Assembly (NCBI RefSeq): GCF_001586255.1
Contig: NZ_CP014544.1
Coordinates: 124,001-188,000 of the forward strand
Length of the DNA: 64,000 bases
Source: Zhongshania aliphaticivorans
GTDB lineage: Bacteria > Pseudomonadota > Gammaproteobacteria > Pseudomonadales > Spongiibacteraceae
Reading direction: 5' to 3'
A model generated the notes under the pieces. It was not told where the DNA came from and made no database searches. It was given only the letters and a program-made list of their open reading frames with translations. Position 1 is the stretch's first letter; each line of letters begins with the position of its first letter. Positions 10,520 to 20,841 of this stretch are shown in pieces. A program made the position numbers and the translations under genes.

Positions 10520-11240
10520 GGATAGGCTCCTGCCTCCGCAGGAGCGACGATTTAGTCGTAATTCAGCATGCCCTGAAAATATCGTCTTACCTGCGCAGGC
10601 AGGTATCCATGTGAGCGACAGCGAATGCCCCTGCATCAGACATCAGACTTGTTTCTCCCGTTACTTGCTGCAGTGCTCCGCTGAAGGAAGTTGGGTGCCA
10701 GCATCTAACTAGTACTTCGTTGTGGGGATAGGCTCCTGCCTCCGCAGGAGCGACGATTTAGAAGTATTCCACTCGGGCTGAGAGTGTCGTCTTACCTGCG
10801 CAGGCAGGTAAGCATATGAGCTTAGCGAATGCCCCTGCGTCAGACCTCAGACCTGCTTTTCCCATTACTTGCTGCAGTGCTCCGCTGAAGGAAGTTGGGT
10901 GCCAGCATCTAACTAGTACTTCGTTGTGGGGATAGGCTCCTGCCTCCGCAGGAGCGACGATTTAGTCGTATTTCAGCATGCCCTGAAAATATCGTCTTAC
11001 CTGCGCAGGCAGGCAAGCATATGAGCGTAGCGAATGCCCCTGCGTCAGACATCCGACGTCAGACCTCAGGCCAGTTTTTCCCGTTGCTTGCTGCAGTGCT
11101 CCGCTGAAGGAAGTTGGGTGCCAGCATCTAACTAGTACTTCGTTGTGGGGATAGGCTCCTGCCTCCGCAGGAGCGACGATTTAGAAGTATTCCACTCTGG
11201 CTGAAAGTGTCGTCTTACCTGCGCAGGCAGGTAACCATAT
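10520..11240. repeat. four tandem ~200-bp repeats, non-coding
   Basis: The block GATAGGCTCCTGCCTCCGCA recurs at 10521, 10727, 10931 and 11150 (spacings 206, 204 and 219 bp). Each copy is followed by GGAGCGACGATTTAG, then the palindrome CCTGCGCAGGCAGG, then GCTGCAGTGCTCCGCTGAAG. Two spacer versions alternate (TCGTATTTCAGCATGCCC in copies 1 and 3, AAGTATTCCACTC in 2 and 4), pointing to duplication of a two-copy unit. No gene is supported in 10451-11419; the rest of the gap shows nothing clear. Confidence 0.85.
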
Positions 11241-11419
11241 GAGCGACAGCGAATGCTTTTAGCGAGGACTGTCTGAGCCGAAGACGAGTTTCGCAGTGAT
11301 GCCGTTGGTTTTTTTGAAAAAACAGCTTAACCGCTTTAGGCGCTGTCAGGCACCCGGAGGGTGGGGCCCTTAGTGCCGAGTAGCTAAGTCGCCCAGCGAG
11401 GAGGTGCCAAACGCTGAGC

Positions 11420-12883
11420 TTAACTCAACCCCAACTTGTCCCAAATATCATCAATTTTCTGAATAACGGCTGGGTCTTTCACAATCGGCCGCCCCCATTC
11501 ACGGGTGGTTTCACCACCCATCTTATTGGTGGCATCCATCCCCATTTTTGAGCCAAGGCCAGAGACCGGCGAGGCAAAGTCGAGGTAGTCGATGGGGGTA
11601 TTTTCCACCAACACGGTGTCCCGCGCGGGGTCCATGCGGGTGGTAATGGCCCAGATGACATCGTTCCAGTCGCGGGCGTTGACGTCGTCGTCGCACACAA
11701 TCACAAACTTGGTGTACATGAATTGGCGCAAAAACGACCACACCCCAAACATCACGCGTTTGGCGTGGCCGGGGTATTGTTTCTTAATGGTGACTACGGC
11801 CATGCGGTAGGAGCAACCTTCTGGCGGCAGATAGAAATCCACGATTTCGGGAAACTGGCGCTGCAACAGCGGCACTAATACTTCGTTTAACGCGACGCCG
11901 AGCACTGCGGGTTCATCGGGTGGCCGACCGGTGTAGGTGCTATGGTAAATCGGTTGTTTACGGTGAGTGATATGGGTCACGGTAAATACCGGGAAGCTAT
12001 CGACTTCATTGTAGTAGCCGGTGTGGTCGCCATAGGGGCCTTCGTCGGCCATCTCTGTTGGGTCGATATAACCTTCTAAAATAAACTCCGCACTGGCGGG
12101 TACGTTTAGATCGTTGCTTAGGCTGGTAGTGAGTTCAGTTTTGCTGCCGCGCAATAAACCGGCAAAGGCGTATTCGCTGAGGCTGTCTGGCACTGGTGTT
12201 ACTGCGCCGAGGGTGGTCGCTGGGTCGGCGCCAAGGGCAACCGAAACTGGAAACCTTTCGCCGGGGTGGGCCTGTTTAAATTCTTGGAAATCGAGGGCGC
12301 CACCACGATGGGACAGCCAGCGCATAATCAGCTTGTTTTTGCCAATTAATTGCATGCGGTAAATGCCCAGATTCTGGCGTTCTTTGTTTGGGCCACGGGT
12401 AATGACCAGCGGCCAGGTAATGAGCGGCGCGGCATCGTCGGGCCAGCAGGTTTGAATTGGCAGGGTGTTAAGGTCGACCGCATCGCCTTCAATCACGCAT
12501 TGTTGGCAGGCGGCGCCATTCACCATTTTAGGGCCCATATTCAATACTTGCTTGAATACCGGCAGTTTGCTCCAGGCGTCGCGCAGCCCCTTTGGCGGAT
12601 CGGGTTGGCGCAGAAACGCGAGTAGCTCGCCGACTTCGTGCAGGGCTTTGATGTCGTCCTTGCCCATGCCCATGGCCACCCGTTTTTCGGTGCCGAATAA
12701 ATTCGCCAGTACCGGAATGTTATAACCAATGGGATTTTCAAACAGTAGCGCAGGGCCACCGGCGCGCAATACCCGATCGCAAATCTCAGTCATTTCGAGA
12801 ATGGGGTCAACGGGGTGTTTGATGCGCTTTAGCTCGCCCTTGGCTTCGAGGTCGGCAATGAATTCTCTGAGGTCTTTATACAT
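11420..12883 (-). CDS. ubiD: 4-hydroxy-3-polyprenylbenzoate decarboxylase
   Basis: 487 aa, full length for UbiD. It decarboxylates the polyprenyl-hydroxybenzoate intermediate of ubiquinone synthesis with prenylated FMN. Family motifs include [13 protein letters not shown] at the start, QNLGIYRMQ and [22 protein letters not shown] carries the catalytic glutamate and substrate-pocket residues, and PPEGCSYR follows. It lies downstream of rho and trxA in the same direction, a common gammaproteobacterial order, although a repeat element and probably separate promoters intervene. Confidence 0.96.
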   Translation of the reverse strand: MYKDLREFIADLEAKGELKRIKHPVDPILEMTEICDRVLRAGGPALLFENPIGYNIPVLANLFGTEKRVAMGMGKDDIKALHEVGELLAFLRQPDPPKGLRDAWSKLPVFKQVLNMGPKMVNGAACQQCVIEGDAVDLNTLPIQTCWPDDAAPLITWPLVITRGPNKERQNLGIYRMQLIGKNKLIMRWLSHRGGALDFQEFKQAHPGERFPVSVALGADPATTLGAVTPVPDSLSEYAFAGLLRGSKTELTTSLSNDLNVPASAEFILEGYIDPTEMADEGPYGDHTGYYNEVDSFPVFTVTHITHRKQPIYHSTYTGRPPDEPAVLGVALNEVLVPLLQRQFPEIVDFYLPPEGCSYRMAVVTIKKQYPGHAKRVMFGVWSFLRQFMYTKFVIVCDDDVNARDWNDVIWAITTRMDPARDTVLVENTPIDYLDFASPVSGLGSKMGMDATNKMGGETTREWGRPIVKDPAVIQKIDDIWDKLGLS

Positions 12884-12895
12884 AGCAGGCGTTAC

Positions 12896-13026
12896 GCTGG
12901 ATGGGAGACGGGAGAGGCAAGGTCAAAATATTAGGCGCGGCAGGCGCCGCGCTAATTAAGCCCAAGTGTAAATCTTGACGGGTATTTAGGGTTTTGCTTT
13001 TAAGCATCTCCCGTCTCCCGTCAAGC
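12896..13026. repeat. inverted-repeat element with GGGAGAC arms (copy A)
   Basis: Left arm 12896-12914 (GCTGGATGGGAGACGGGAG) is the inverted near-copy of the right arm at 13008-13026 (CTCCCGTCTCCCGTCAAGC), with three mismatches over 19 bp, around ~93 bp of unrelated sequence. It fills almost the whole rho-ubiD gap. The same arms occur at 42966-43059, so this is a dispersed small element and not a local terminator. Confidence 0.75.
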
Positions 13027-13034
13027 ATTCGGCA

Positions 13035-14303
13035 CTACTTACGCTTCATTGAATCAAAAAACTCGGCATTGGTCTTGGTGTCTTTGAGCTTGTCGATCAA
13101 GAACTCAATCGCTGCGGTGTCTTCCATGCCGTGCAGTAATTTACGCAGTATCCACATTCTGGCCAGTTCTTCTTCGCCGGTGAGGAGTTCTTCGCGGCGA
13201 GTACCTGAGCGGCGGATGTTAATGGCGGGGTAGACGCGCTTCTCGGCGATTTTACGATCCAAGTGCAGCTCGTTGTTACCGGTGCCTTTAAATTCTTCGT
13301 AGATGACTTCGTCCATTTTGGAGCCGGTGTCGATCAGCGCGGTGGCGATGATTGACAGGCTGCCGCCTTCTTCGACATTACGCGCGGCGCCAAAGAAGCG
13401 CTTGGGGCGTTCTAGAGCGTGAGCGTCAACACCACCGGTGAGGACCTTGCCGGAGCTCGGGACAATGGTGTTGTAGGCGCGGGCCAAACGGGTAACGGAG
13501 TCGAGGAGGATGACCACGTCGCGTTTGTGTTCAACCAGGCGCTTAGCTTTTTCGATAACCATTTCGGCCACTTGTACGTGGCGGGCTGGTGGCTCGTCAA
13601 AGGTCGAGGCGACAACTTCGGCGCCGCGCACACCAACCGAGCGCTGCATTTCAGTTACTTCTTCTGGGCGTTCGTCGATCAGTAAAACGATGACGTAACA
13701 CTCTGGGTTGTTGCGGATAATGCTCGCGGCAATATTCTGCAGCATCAAGGTCTTACCCGCTTTTGGCGGTGCGACGATTAGGCCGCGCTGGCCTTTGCCG
13801 ATTGGTGCAGCGAGGTCAATGATGCGACCAGTTAAATCTTCGGTAGAGCCGGTGCCCAGTTCTAGGGTCAGGCGCTCATTGGGGAACAGTGGGGTCAGGT
13901 TTTCAAACAGGACTTTGTTCTTGGACTGTTCGGGGCGGGCAAAATTGACTTCGTCGACTTTCAGCAGAGCGAAGTAGCGCTCGCCTTCTTTTGGTGGTCG
14001 AATTTTGCCGGCAATGCTGTCGCCAGTGCGCAAGTTAAAGCGTCTGATCTGGCTGGGTGAAACATATATATCATCGGGTCCGGCGAGGTAAGAGCAGTCG
14101 GCGGAGCGCAGGAAGCCGAAGCCGTCTTGCAGGATTTCTAATACGCCGTCGCCATGGATGTCTTCACCGCTTTTAGCGTGGCGCTTAAGTATGGAGAAGA
14201 TGATGTCCTGCTTGCGCGAACGGGAGACATTGTCTAGGCCAATTTCTTTGGCGATGTCGAGTAATTCTTGTGCTGGTTTGGTTTTTAGATCGGTAAGATT
14301 CAT
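13035..14303 (-). CDS. rho: transcription termination factor Rho
   Basis: 422 aa (E. coli 419). A hexameric RNA helicase that ends transcription at rut sites. The N-terminal RNA-binding region starts [18 protein letters not shown], followed by the OSB-fold segment [14 protein letters not shown]. The ATPase has Walker A in [11 protein letters not shown], Walker B in [14 protein letters not shown], and the Q-loop/R-loop stretch [20 protein letters not shown]. It lies downstream of trxA in the same orientation, separated by a strong terminator, with a 190-bp leader where autoregulation would be expected. Confidence 0.98.
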   Translation of the reverse strand: MNLTDLKTKPAQELLDIAKEIGLDNVSRSRKQDIIFSILKRHAKSGEDIHGDGVLEILQDGFGFLRSADCSYLAGPDDIYVSPSQIRRFNLRTGDSIAGKIRPPKEGERYFALLKVDEVNFARPEQSKNKVLFENLTPLFPNERLTLELGTGSTEDLTGRIIDLAAPIGKGQRGLIVAPPKAGKTLMLQNIAASIIRNNPECYVIVLLIDERPEEVTEMQRSVGVRGAEVVASTFDEPPARHVQVAEMVIEKAKRLVEHKRDVVILLDSVTRLARAYNTIVPSSGKVLTGGVDAHALERPKRFFGAARNVEEGGSLSIIATALIDTGSKMDEVIYEEFKGTGNNELHLDRKIAEKRVYPAINIRRSGTRREELLTGEEELARMWILRKLLHGMEDTAAIEFLIDKLKDTKTNAEFFDSMKRK

Positions 14304-14492
14304 AGGTATATGGGTTTAGTGGTATCAATTAGACGAGATATGAGCGAGACGCAGGAACGGCAGAATCGGAAAGCCGAAACGAACTCGACGTGTATAGCAG
14401 GAGCGAAAATAAGGTTAATTATTGGGTATTCTTTGAAGGATCGTCAGCACTCTATCATTGAAAGCCAGAGGCGTCTAGTATTTAAATTCAGT

Positions 14493-14526
14493 AAAATCGC
14501 GCGGCGCTAGGGCGCCGCGCGATTTT
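14493..14526 (-). terminator. long symmetrical terminator after trxA
   Basis: A 15-bp perfect stem (AAAATCGCGCGGCGC at 14493-14507 against 14512-14526) with a 4-base loop, four bases after the trxA stop codon. The A and T ends make it usable from either strand. It separates trxA from rho. Confidence 0.85.
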
Positions 14527-14529
14527 GAA

Positions 14530-14856
14530 TCACAGTGCCGCGTTAATAAAATCGAGCAGCTGAGTTTTAGACAGTGCGCCGACCTTAGTCGCTTCGGCGT
14601 TGCCGCCTTTGAAAATAATCAGTGTAGGAATGCCGCGTACGCTGAATTTCTGTGGCGTGTCGCTATTGGCATCAACATCGATTTTGCAGATCTTGATCTT
14701 ACCGGCGAATTCAACCGCCACTTCTTCCAATACCGGGGCGATCATTTTGCAGGGACCACACCACTCTGCCCAGAAATCGACCAGTACAGGTACGTCTGAC
14801 TTCAGCACGTCTTCTTCAAAGCTGCTGTCGGTGACGTGAACGATGTTGTCGCTCAT
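14530..14856 (-). CDS. trxA: thioredoxin 1
   Basis: 108 aa when started at [10 protein letters not shown] (ATG at 14856, with GGAGA upstream), the same size as E. coli TrxA. The redox motif WCGPC lies in [16 protein letters not shown], and the cis-proline segment [12 protein letters not shown] follows. It is a general cytoplasmic disulfide reductase, electron donor to ribonucleotide reductase and other enzymes. The frame runs 17 codons further upstream without conserved sequence. It is divergent from the ppx/gppA-like gene, with about 90 bp between the two start codons. Confidence 0.97.
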   Translation of the reverse strand: MSDNIVHVTDSSFEEDVLKSDVPVLVDFWAEWCGPCKMIAPVLEEVAVEFAGKIKICKIDVDANSDTPQKFSVRGIPTLIIFKGGNAEATKVGALSKTQLLDFINAAL

Positions 14857-14946
14857 GTTATTTCTCCGATTACACATCATAAAATTTAGGATGTGCGATG
14901 ATAGCACAGGATTTAGACGGAAGTGAAAACAGACAGGGGTGTAAAT

Positions 14947-15891
14947 TTGACGGCAGCTTCATATATTGCAGCAATTGATATGGGCTCTAATAGCTTTCAT
15001 TTATTGATTGGCCAAATTCGGCATGGAGCATGGCGGTCCTGCTATAAGACCGAGCGTAAGGTGCAGCTGGCGGCGGGGAATTCTGGCGGATTTTTGCAGG
15101 CCGACGCACAAATGCGAGCATTGGCCTGTTTGGCGGAGTTTAAACAAATACTGGGGGGCTACGATCCTATGCCCCTGCATATTGTGGCCACGGCTTCGCT
15201 GCGCGGCATGGCGAATGCGGCGTCATTTTGTCGGCAAGTGCAGAGCTTGTTAGGGGTAATGCCAGAGATTGTCAGTGGTGAGCTAGAGGCCGAGTTGGTT
15301 TATCTCGGGGTCGGCAACGAGGCTGGCGATGGCGCACAATTGGTGGTCGATATAGGTGGTGGCAGTACTGAATTGGCGTTTGGTCACGGCCCGCGTATGG
15401 CGCGGGGACGCAGTGTGGGGGTGGGCTGCCTGAGCTATTTGCGTTATTTTCCCGAGGGGCGCTTAGGTCGAGCCGACTTTAACGCGGCGCTGGGTGCCGC
15501 GCGAGTGGAATTTGAGCGCGCCGCCGCGGAACTCGCGCTGCCACCCGGCGTTGCGGTTGTCGGTTGCTCGGGAACATTATTGGCCGTTGAGCAGGTGCTT
15601 ATTGCCCGGCGTGGTCATTCAGCGGGAATTTACCGAGATGATTTGCGGCACTTGGTGGCAGATTTGCAGTCCTTTACACGTGTGGAGTCGGTATTTTTTG
15701 CTGGGCTACCCGAAGATCGGCAGTCTATTTTTGCCTCTGGATTAGCCATTGTACTAGCTCTTTTTGAGGCATTAAATATTGATGAGATGGCGGTTTCTGA
15801 GCGCGGTCTGCGCGAAGGAATTCTTGAACGCAGTGTTAATGCTGGGGTGGTGTCGACTGCGTCAGTAGAGATCAAGCATAAAGGAGAATAG
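14947..15891 (+). CDS. Ppx/GppA family phosphatase (short form)
   Basis: About 314 aa. An ASKHA-fold phosphatase with [15 protein letters not shown] at the N-terminus, VATASLRGM, the ATP/phosphate loop [13 protein letters not shown], and [10 protein letters not shown] near the end. It is the two-lobe exopolyphosphatase/pppGpp-phosphohydrolase core only; E. coli Ppx and GppA are ~500 aa and carry an extra HD-like domain that is absent here. The substrate is therefore polyphosphate or (p)ppGpp, unresolved. A TTG start at 14947 has AGGGG seven bases upstream; the frame is open from a GTG at 14923. Proximity to trxA and rho matches the usual gammaproteobacterial order. Confidence 0.85.
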   Translation: MTAASYIAAIDMGSNSFHLLIGQIRHGAWRSCYKTERKVQLAAGNSGGFLQADAQMRALACLAEFKQILGGYDPMPLHIVATASLRGMANAASFCRQVQSLLGVMPEIVSGELEAELVYLGVGNEAGDGAQLVVDIGGGSTELAFGHGPRMARGRSVGVGCLSYLRYFPEGRLGRADFNAALGAARVEFERAAAELALPPGVAVVGCSGTLLAVEQVLIARRGHSAGIYRDDLRHLVADLQSFTRVESVFFAGLPEDRQSIFASGLAIVLALFEALNIDEMAVSERGLREGILERSVNAGVVSTASVEIKHKGE

Positions 15892-15893
15892 GT

Positions 15894-16547
15894 ATGAAAA
15901 AAGTAGCGTTATTGTTAGCCGGTTGCGGCGTGTATGACGGTTCCGAAATTTACGAGAGCGTGCTGACTATGCTGTCGCTAGAAAATCACGATGCGAGTTA
16001 CCAGTGTTTTGCGCCAGATATAGAGCAAATGCATGTTATTAACCACTTCAGTGGCGAAGTGGCCGAAGGTGAGCGCCGCAATGTGCTGGTGGAGTCGGCG
16101 CGCTTGGCGCGGGGGCGGGTGAAAAACCTGAATGAGGCAAATATCGCAGATTTTGATGCTGTTATTGTGCCCGGTGGCTTTGGGGTGGCCAAAAACTTGT
16201 CTGACTTCGCCGTTAACGGCGCTGAAATGAATGTGCTGCCTGAGGTGCTTGGCTTTATACAGGCAATGCATGGCGCGGCGAAGCCGGTTGGGCTAATTTG
16301 TATTGCGCCGACCATGGCCGCGCGCATTTTTGGTTCGGGCGTAAAGTGCACTATTGGCAGTGATGCTGATACGGCGGCAGCGATTACAGCCATGGGCGGT
16401 AATCATCAGGTGTGCGCAGTTGACGAGGTTTGTATTGATAAAGACATGAAGCTGGTGACCACCCCGGCCTATATGGTGGCGGGCAGTATCGCCGAGGCGG
16501 CCAGAGGTATTAACCGCTGCGTTAAGGAAGTACTGAGTCTGGCCTGA
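15894..16547 (+). CDS. elbB: ElbB-like DJ-1/PfpI glyoxalase
   Basis: 217 aa. A class I glutamine amidotransferase-like fold. GCGVYDGSEIYESV at the start, VPGGFGVAKNLSDFA, and the nucleophile cysteine in GLICIAPTMAARIFG mark ElbB, described as a glyoxalase and linked to isoprenoid production in E. coli. GGAG lies 9 bases upstream of the ATG, and it starts 2 bp after the ppx/gppA-like stop codon, so the two genes are translationally linked. A terminator follows immediately. Confidence 0.92.
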   Translation: MKKVALLLAGCGVYDGSEIYESVLTMLSLENHDASYQCFAPDIEQMHVINHFSGEVAEGERRNVLVESARLARGRVKNLNEANIADFDAVIVPGGFGVAKNLSDFAVNGAEMNVLPEVLGFIQAMHGAAKPVGLICIAPTMAARIFGSGVKCTIGSDADTAAAITAMGGNHQVCAVDEVCIDKDMKLVTTPAYMVAGSIAEAARGINRCVKEVLSLA

Positions 16548-16557
16548 AAGGCGAATT

Positions 16558-16588
16558 AAAACCGCGTTTTAAACTAAGGCGCGGTTTT
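16558..16588 (+). terminator. Rho-independent terminator after elbB
   Basis: Stem AAAACCGCG/CGCGGTTTT of 9 bp with a 13-base loop, ending in four T. It lies 10 bases after the elbB stop codon. Confidence 0.8.
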
Positions 16589-16674
16589 AGGCGGGGTATA
16601 ATGGCCAGAAACCCACAGTTGTGAGCTCTTTTAATTGCCGTGACGTGTTGAGCGTCGGAGTTTAAATCTTATTT

Positions 16675-17961
16675 ATGCCCCGTTTTTTCTACAGTGTTTT
16701 TTTCTATTTAATCCTGCCTTTGGTGCTGGTGCGATTGCTGTGGCGGGCGTCGCGGGCGCCTGCCTACCGGCACCGGATCGCCGAGCGTTTTGGGTTTTTT
16801 AAGCCCCCTGCGCATACCGGTGGTTTGTGGGTGCATGCGGTGTCGGTGGGTGAAAGTATTGCGGCGGCGCCCCTGATTAATTATTTTTTGGCTCAGCACC
16901 CCCATTTGCCGGTGGTGGTTACCACCATGACCCCCACTGGCTCGGACCGGGTGCAGGCCATGTTTGGTGATCGGGTTTTTCATGTTTATGCACCCTACGA
17001 TTTACCTGATGCGATTGCCCGGTTTTTAAACCGGATTCAACCCCGCACGGCAGTGATCATGGAAACCGAAATTTGGCCGAATATGGTCTGCCAGACCGAG
17101 GCTCGAGGGATTCCGGTGATTCTCGCCAATGCTCGTCTGTCGGCGCGCTCGGCTCGGGGATACGGTCGTATTGGCAGTTTGAGTCGAGACGTATTTTCGC
17201 GGTTTAGTCAGGTCGTGGCACAAAGCGCCGCTGATGGTTCACGGTTTGCCGCGCTGGGTGTTCCTGAGGCCAATTTGACGGTGTCGGGTAGTATTAAATT
17301 CGATTTAGCTATTCCCACAGAATTACAAACGCAGGCGAGCGAACTGCGCAGTCATTGGCTGGGTGATCGCCCAGTGTGGATCGCCGCCAGCACCCATGCT
17401 GGCGAGGATGAAGTGCTGCTCGCCGCTCACCGGGCGTTATTGGCGCAACACCCCGACGCTGTGCTTATTCTTGTGCCTCGCCACCCTGAGCGTTTTCCAA
17501 AGGTGGCCGAGTTGATTGCCAGCAGCGATTTGAACTTTGAACGCCGCAGCGCGAGTCTAGCCAGTGCTGCCGCTGCCCCTGTGGCGAGCACTACATCGGT
17601 TATTTTAGGCGACACCATGGGCGAGTTGCTGCTGCTATTAGGCTGCGCAGATATTGCCTTTGTCGGCGGCAGTTTAATCGACCATGGCGGTCATAATACC
17701 TTGGAGCCTGCGGCTTGGGGTTTGCCGGTGGTGACTGGGCTAAGTGACTTCAATTTTTCTGAAATCAGTGCGTTGCTAGAGGCGGCGGGTGGCTTGCAAA
17801 AGATTGATGGCGACAGGGCGCTGGCTGAGGTGTTGCAGACTTTGTTTGCCAAGCCCCTTTGCCGTCAGCGGCAGGGCGCGGCGGCAAAGGCGGTGGTAGA
17901 TAATAATCGCGGCGCCTTGCAGCGCTTGCTCGCGATTATTGAAGGCTATCTTAAGGATTAA
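16675..17961 (+). CDS. waaA: Kdo transferase
   Basis: 428 aa, normal for WaaA/KdtA. It transfers 3-deoxy-D-manno-octulosonic acid from CMP-Kdo to lipid IVA in the inner membrane, the first core step of LPS. The N-terminal hydrophobic anchor (FFYSVFFYLILPLVLVRLL) is followed by the GT-B N-domain with WVHAVSVGE, TTMTPTGSDR and METEIWPN. The C-domain has HGGHNTLEPAAWGLPV for nucleotide-sugar binding. Its last 11 bp overlap the convergent tolC gene. Confidence 0.96.
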   Translation: MPRFFYSVFFYLILPLVLVRLLWRASRAPAYRHRIAERFGFFKPPAHTGGLWVHAVSVGESIAAAPLINYFLAQHPHLPVVVTTMTPTGSDRVQAMFGDRVFHVYAPYDLPDAIARFLNRIQPRTAVIMETEIWPNMVCQTEARGIPVILANARLSARSARGYGRIGSLSRDVFSRFSQVVAQSAADGSRFAALGVPEANLTVSGSIKFDLAIPTELQTQASELRSHWLGDRPVWIAASTHAGEDEVLLAAHRALLAQHPDAVLILVPRHPERFPKVAELIASSDLNFERRSASLASAAAAPVASTTSVILGDTMGELLLLLGCADIAFVGGSLIDHGGHNTLEPAAWGLPVVTGLSDFNFSEISALLEAAGGLQKIDGDRALAEVLQTLFAKPLCRQRQGAAAKAVVDNNRGALQRLLAIIEGYLKD

Positions 17962-19396
17962 CGCTGGTGGCGGGAGAGCGGTCGCTTAGCGAGACCGATT
18001 CCGATGCCTGTAACCATTTATTGAAATAAAGAATGTCGGCGGGGCTTAAGGTGCCGGCATTTAATTTCAACTTCAGCACGTTCACAACGTAATCATAACG
18101 AGCATTTGTGTAGTCGCGCATTGCAGCGTAGAGCCTGCGCTGAGCGTCTAACACGTCGACGATATTACGCGTGCCCACCTCGTAACCTGCTTCCGTTGCG
18201 TCAAGGGCGCTGCGCGTAGAAATAATGTTTTGATGACGTGCATTAACCGTCTGTACATTAGTATAGACCGCAATATGCTGGGCGCGGGTGCCGGTAATGA
18301 CTTGGCGCTGGGTGGCCTGGGCATTGTAATTGGCGGCATTGTACTGCTCGTAAGCTTGGCGGCGACCGGCGCTGATGCCGCCACCAGCAAACAGTGGCAT
18401 GGTCAGCGTAATACGCAGCGCTTCTGATTCGGTGTACGCGTCTGGTGGCGTTGAAAATGTGCTGCTTGGCATATAGCGGGTAGTGCCATCCAGGTCTTCC
18501 TTGCTGGCGGTAAAGCTGCCAGTAATCTTGGGTAGGTGACCCATTTTCTTGGCTTGCGCAGACTGGTAGGCCGACGCGGCACCTGCGGTAGAAACTTTCA
18601 GTAATTTATTGTTGGCGAGGGCAAAGTCCACCCACTCGGCACGATCCAGAGGTTCGGGCATAGTAATAGGGAAATCAGACTTCAGCGACCACAAATTATT
18701 GTGTTCTTGTCCTGTCAGGCTGCTGAGATTCGCTCGGGCAATCGCCAAGTTGCCTTCAAAACCTAGACGCTGCGCTACCGTGCTGTCGTACACCGCGCGG
18801 GCTTCGTGAACGTCGGTAATCGCGATCAGGCCAACATCAAAGCGTTGCTGGGTTTGCTCGAATTGACGTTTGGCGGCACGCTCTTCGGCTTTGGAGGCGT
18901 CTAAGTTCTCGCGACCGCGCAGCACATTAAAATAGGCTTCGGAAACCCGTATGATTAATTGCTGTTGCTCGTAGGCTAACTGGGCCTCCGCTTGCTCAGA
19001 GATCTTTTTACCGGCGCGGAAGGTAAACCAAGCAGGTAGATCAAATAAAGCTTGATTCAAGGAAACAGAATAAGATTCTGTTTCGCTATCGGTAGATGTC
19101 TGTTGGTTAATCGTGGTCGGGCTGGCACCTGGCGTAGAAGAAAAATCAACACTTTTACTTTCGCGGTCGGTCTCCGCGTCTTGGTAATACGCTTGGGCGG
19201 TGACCTGCGGCAGCAGTGCTGCGCGACCGAGTTTCTCTGTTTCAATATTGGCGCGGTAGCTCGCTTCCGCTGATTTGAGCTGGGGATCGTTTTTTACCGC
19301 TAGCTCGTAAACATCGAGTAAGGTGTCGGCGAATATGGATTGGCTGGTGAATAGCGCCGCGATAGAAACATTGAGAAGATGACGTTTGGCAATCAT
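17951..19396 (-). CDS. tolC: TolC-family outer-membrane efflux channel
   Basis: 481 aa with a signal peptide (MIAKRHLLNVSIAALFTSQSIFA). Two related halves of long alpha-helical hairpins with the family start DTLLDVYELAVKNDPQLKSA and the repeat motif QRFDVGLIAITDVHEARA / AGYEVGTRNIVDVLDAQRR. It forms the trimeric exit duct for type I secretion and RND efflux. It lies divergent from the DUF1249-cpdA-yqiA-parE block as in E. coli, but nudF, which normally stands between, is missing. Confidence 0.94.
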   Translation of the reverse strand: MIAKRHLLNVSIAALFTSQSIFADTLLDVYELAVKNDPQLKSAEASYRANIETEKLGRAALLPQVTAQAYYQDAETDRESKSVDFSSTPGASPTTINQQTSTDSETESYSVSLNQALFDLPAWFTFRAGKKISEQAEAQLAYEQQQLIIRVSEAYFNVLRGRENLDASKAEERAAKRQFEQTQQRFDVGLIAITDVHEARAVYDSTVAQRLGFEGNLAIARANLSSLTGQEHNNLWSLKSDFPITMPEPLDRAEWVDFALANNKLLKVSTAGAASAYQSAQAKKMGHLPKITGSFTASKEDLDGTTRYMPSSTFSTPPDAYTESEALRITLTMPLFAGGGISAGRRQAYEQYNAANYNAQATQRQVITGTRAQHIAVYTNVQTVNARHQNIISTRSALDATEAGYEVGTRNIVDVLDAQRRLYAAMRDYTNARYDYVVNVLKLKLNAGTLSPADILYFNKWLQASESVSLSDRSPATSVNP

Positions 19397-19517
19397 AGAG
19401 TTAACCTGTGCTCCAGTGCGGGAGGTTTAGATAGCCAAGGAGTGTACCAAACTCCAGCTGATTGAGAATGAATATTAACTAAAGTTATGGTTTAGACGGC
19501 TAAATATCGGGAGAAGT

Positions 19518-19961
19518 GTGAGTAGTCAACGCTATCAAATTGATCTCAGCGGCCACTTGGCCGATTGCGAACTGAATTTTCGGCGCTTGCGGCAGCTATT
19601 GCCCGCCGACGCCGAGGCGGGGGATTGTCTGCGTTTTGGGGTGGCGGCCAATATGGTTGAACTGCTAGTCAAAGAGCGTGCACCTTACACCACGATGCTC
19701 GAACTGCGGTTACACAAACCATTGTTGCTTGGGCTGCCAGTGCCCTCTTTGCAGGTGCGGGTCTACCACGACGCTAAATTGGCCGAGGTGATGGGTGCTA
19801 GCGGTTTGCGCCCACTAAAACCGCGCTATGCCTACCCCAATGCGGGCATGTTGCAGCGCGATGAAAAAGCTCAGCAAAACACGTATTTGGGCGAGTGGTT
19901 GAGTCTGTGCTTAGCGTTGGGGCATTCGCTGGAGAACCCGCTGAATCTTCTCGAAATATGA
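19518..19961 (+). CDS. DUF1249 family protein
   Basis: 147 aa with a GTG start and GGGAGA upstream. It matches the conserved YqiB/DUF1249 family by YQIDLSGHLADCELNFRRL at the start, LELRLHKPL and MRVYHDA-like LQVRVYHDAKLAEV in the middle. The function is unknown. Family members nearly always lie immediately before cpdA and parE, as here, which is the main support for the identification. Confidence 0.85.
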   Translation: MSSQRYQIDLSGHLADCELNFRRLRQLLPADAEAGDCLRFGVAANMVELLVKERAPYTTMLELRLHKPLLLGLPVPSLQVRVYHDAKLAEVMGASGLRPLKPRYAYPNAGMLQRDEKAQQNTYLGEWLSLCLALGHSLENPLNLLEI

Positions 19962-20034
19962 TAGCGGCCGCGAAATTTACTGGTGCTGGCAAGGGTCATA
20001 CCGTATAAATCAAGCAATAGATAATGAGGTAACG

Positions 20035-20841
20035 GTGAAATTGCCTGTTCAGTCTAACAAGGCGCCGCTCTGTGTGGTGCAAATTAGCGATTGTCATCTG
20101 GGTGCTGAGCTCGGCGACTCACTGCTTGGTATGGATACCGACAATAGCCTAGAGGCAGTTCTTCAGGCAGTGGCCGAGGAGTGCCCAGAAATAGATGTGC
20201 TAGTCGCCTCCGGTGATTTGGCCGCCCACGGTGATGCCAGCGCCTACCAGCGTTTGGCTGCGCGCTTGAAGGGAATGGCAAAGCAAATAGTGTGGCTGCC
20301 GGGCAATCATGACAATAGCGAACTGATGCAGAATATTGTCGGTGCCCAGTGGATGCCGAGTCGTATTGAATTGGGCGACTGGCAGCTGGTATTTTTAAAT
20401 TCAGCTGTGCCGGGGCAGGTCTGCGGTAATTTGGCCGCCGATCAATTAGCGATCTTGGCCGACGCTGCGCGCTTTGATCGCCCCACGCTTGTATTTGTAC
20501 ACCATCATTTACAGCCGGTCGGTTGTGCTTGGCTTGACGAGCAGCAGATTGCAAATGCCGACGCGGTGTTTGCCGCAATTGCCAATAAAGATCAATTTAA
20601 AGCTATTGTTTGCGGTCACGTTCACCAGCAGTCAGAGCAATTGTTTCAAAATATTGGTTTGCTAAGCACACCCTCGACCTGTGTTCAGTTCGCGCCTAAC
20701 AGTGCCAATTTTGCTTTGGATGATTGCAATCCAGCTTATCGCCGGTTTTGGCTGGGGGATAAACGTGAGTTTCAGACGAGAGTGTCGCGGGTAAAAGGTG
20801 TAATATTCGCGGTTGATAATTCGGCTCGTGGTTACGAATGA
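20035..20841 (+). CDS. cpdA: 3',5'-cyclic AMP phosphodiesterase
   Basis: 268 aa metallophosphoesterase with a GTG start. The metal-binding motifs appear in order: ISDCHLG, VLVASGDLAAHGD, WLPGNHDN, FVHHH and VCGHVHQQ. CpdA hydrolyses cAMP and so damps CRP signalling. The downstream gene yqiA overlaps its stop codon by 4 bp (ATGA), giving a tight cpdA-yqiA-parE cluster. Confidence 0.92.
   Translation: MKLPVQSNKAPLCVVQISDCHLGAELGDSLLGMDTDNSLEAVLQAVAEECPEIDVLVASGDLAAHGDASAYQRLAARLKGMAKQIVWLPGNHDNSELMQNIVGAQWMPSRIELGDWQLVFLNSAVPGQVCGNLAADQLAILADAARFDRPTLVFVHHHLQPVGCAWLDEQQIANADAVFAAIANKDQFKAIVCGHVHQQSEQLFQNIGLLSTPSTCVQFAPNSANFALDDCNPAYRRFWLGDKREFQTRVSRVKGVIFAVDNSARGYE

Noticed and set aside
10506-10712. 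Short ORF in the tandem repeats
   Set aside because: Generated by repeat sequence; no start signal and no similarity.
10520-11240. CRISPR array
   Set aside because: Units are ~200 bp and neither short repeats with unique spacers nor cas genes are present.
14310-14510. 66-codon ORF between rho and trxA
   Set aside because: Runs into the trxA terminator stem, with no ribosome site; likely the rho leader on the other strand.
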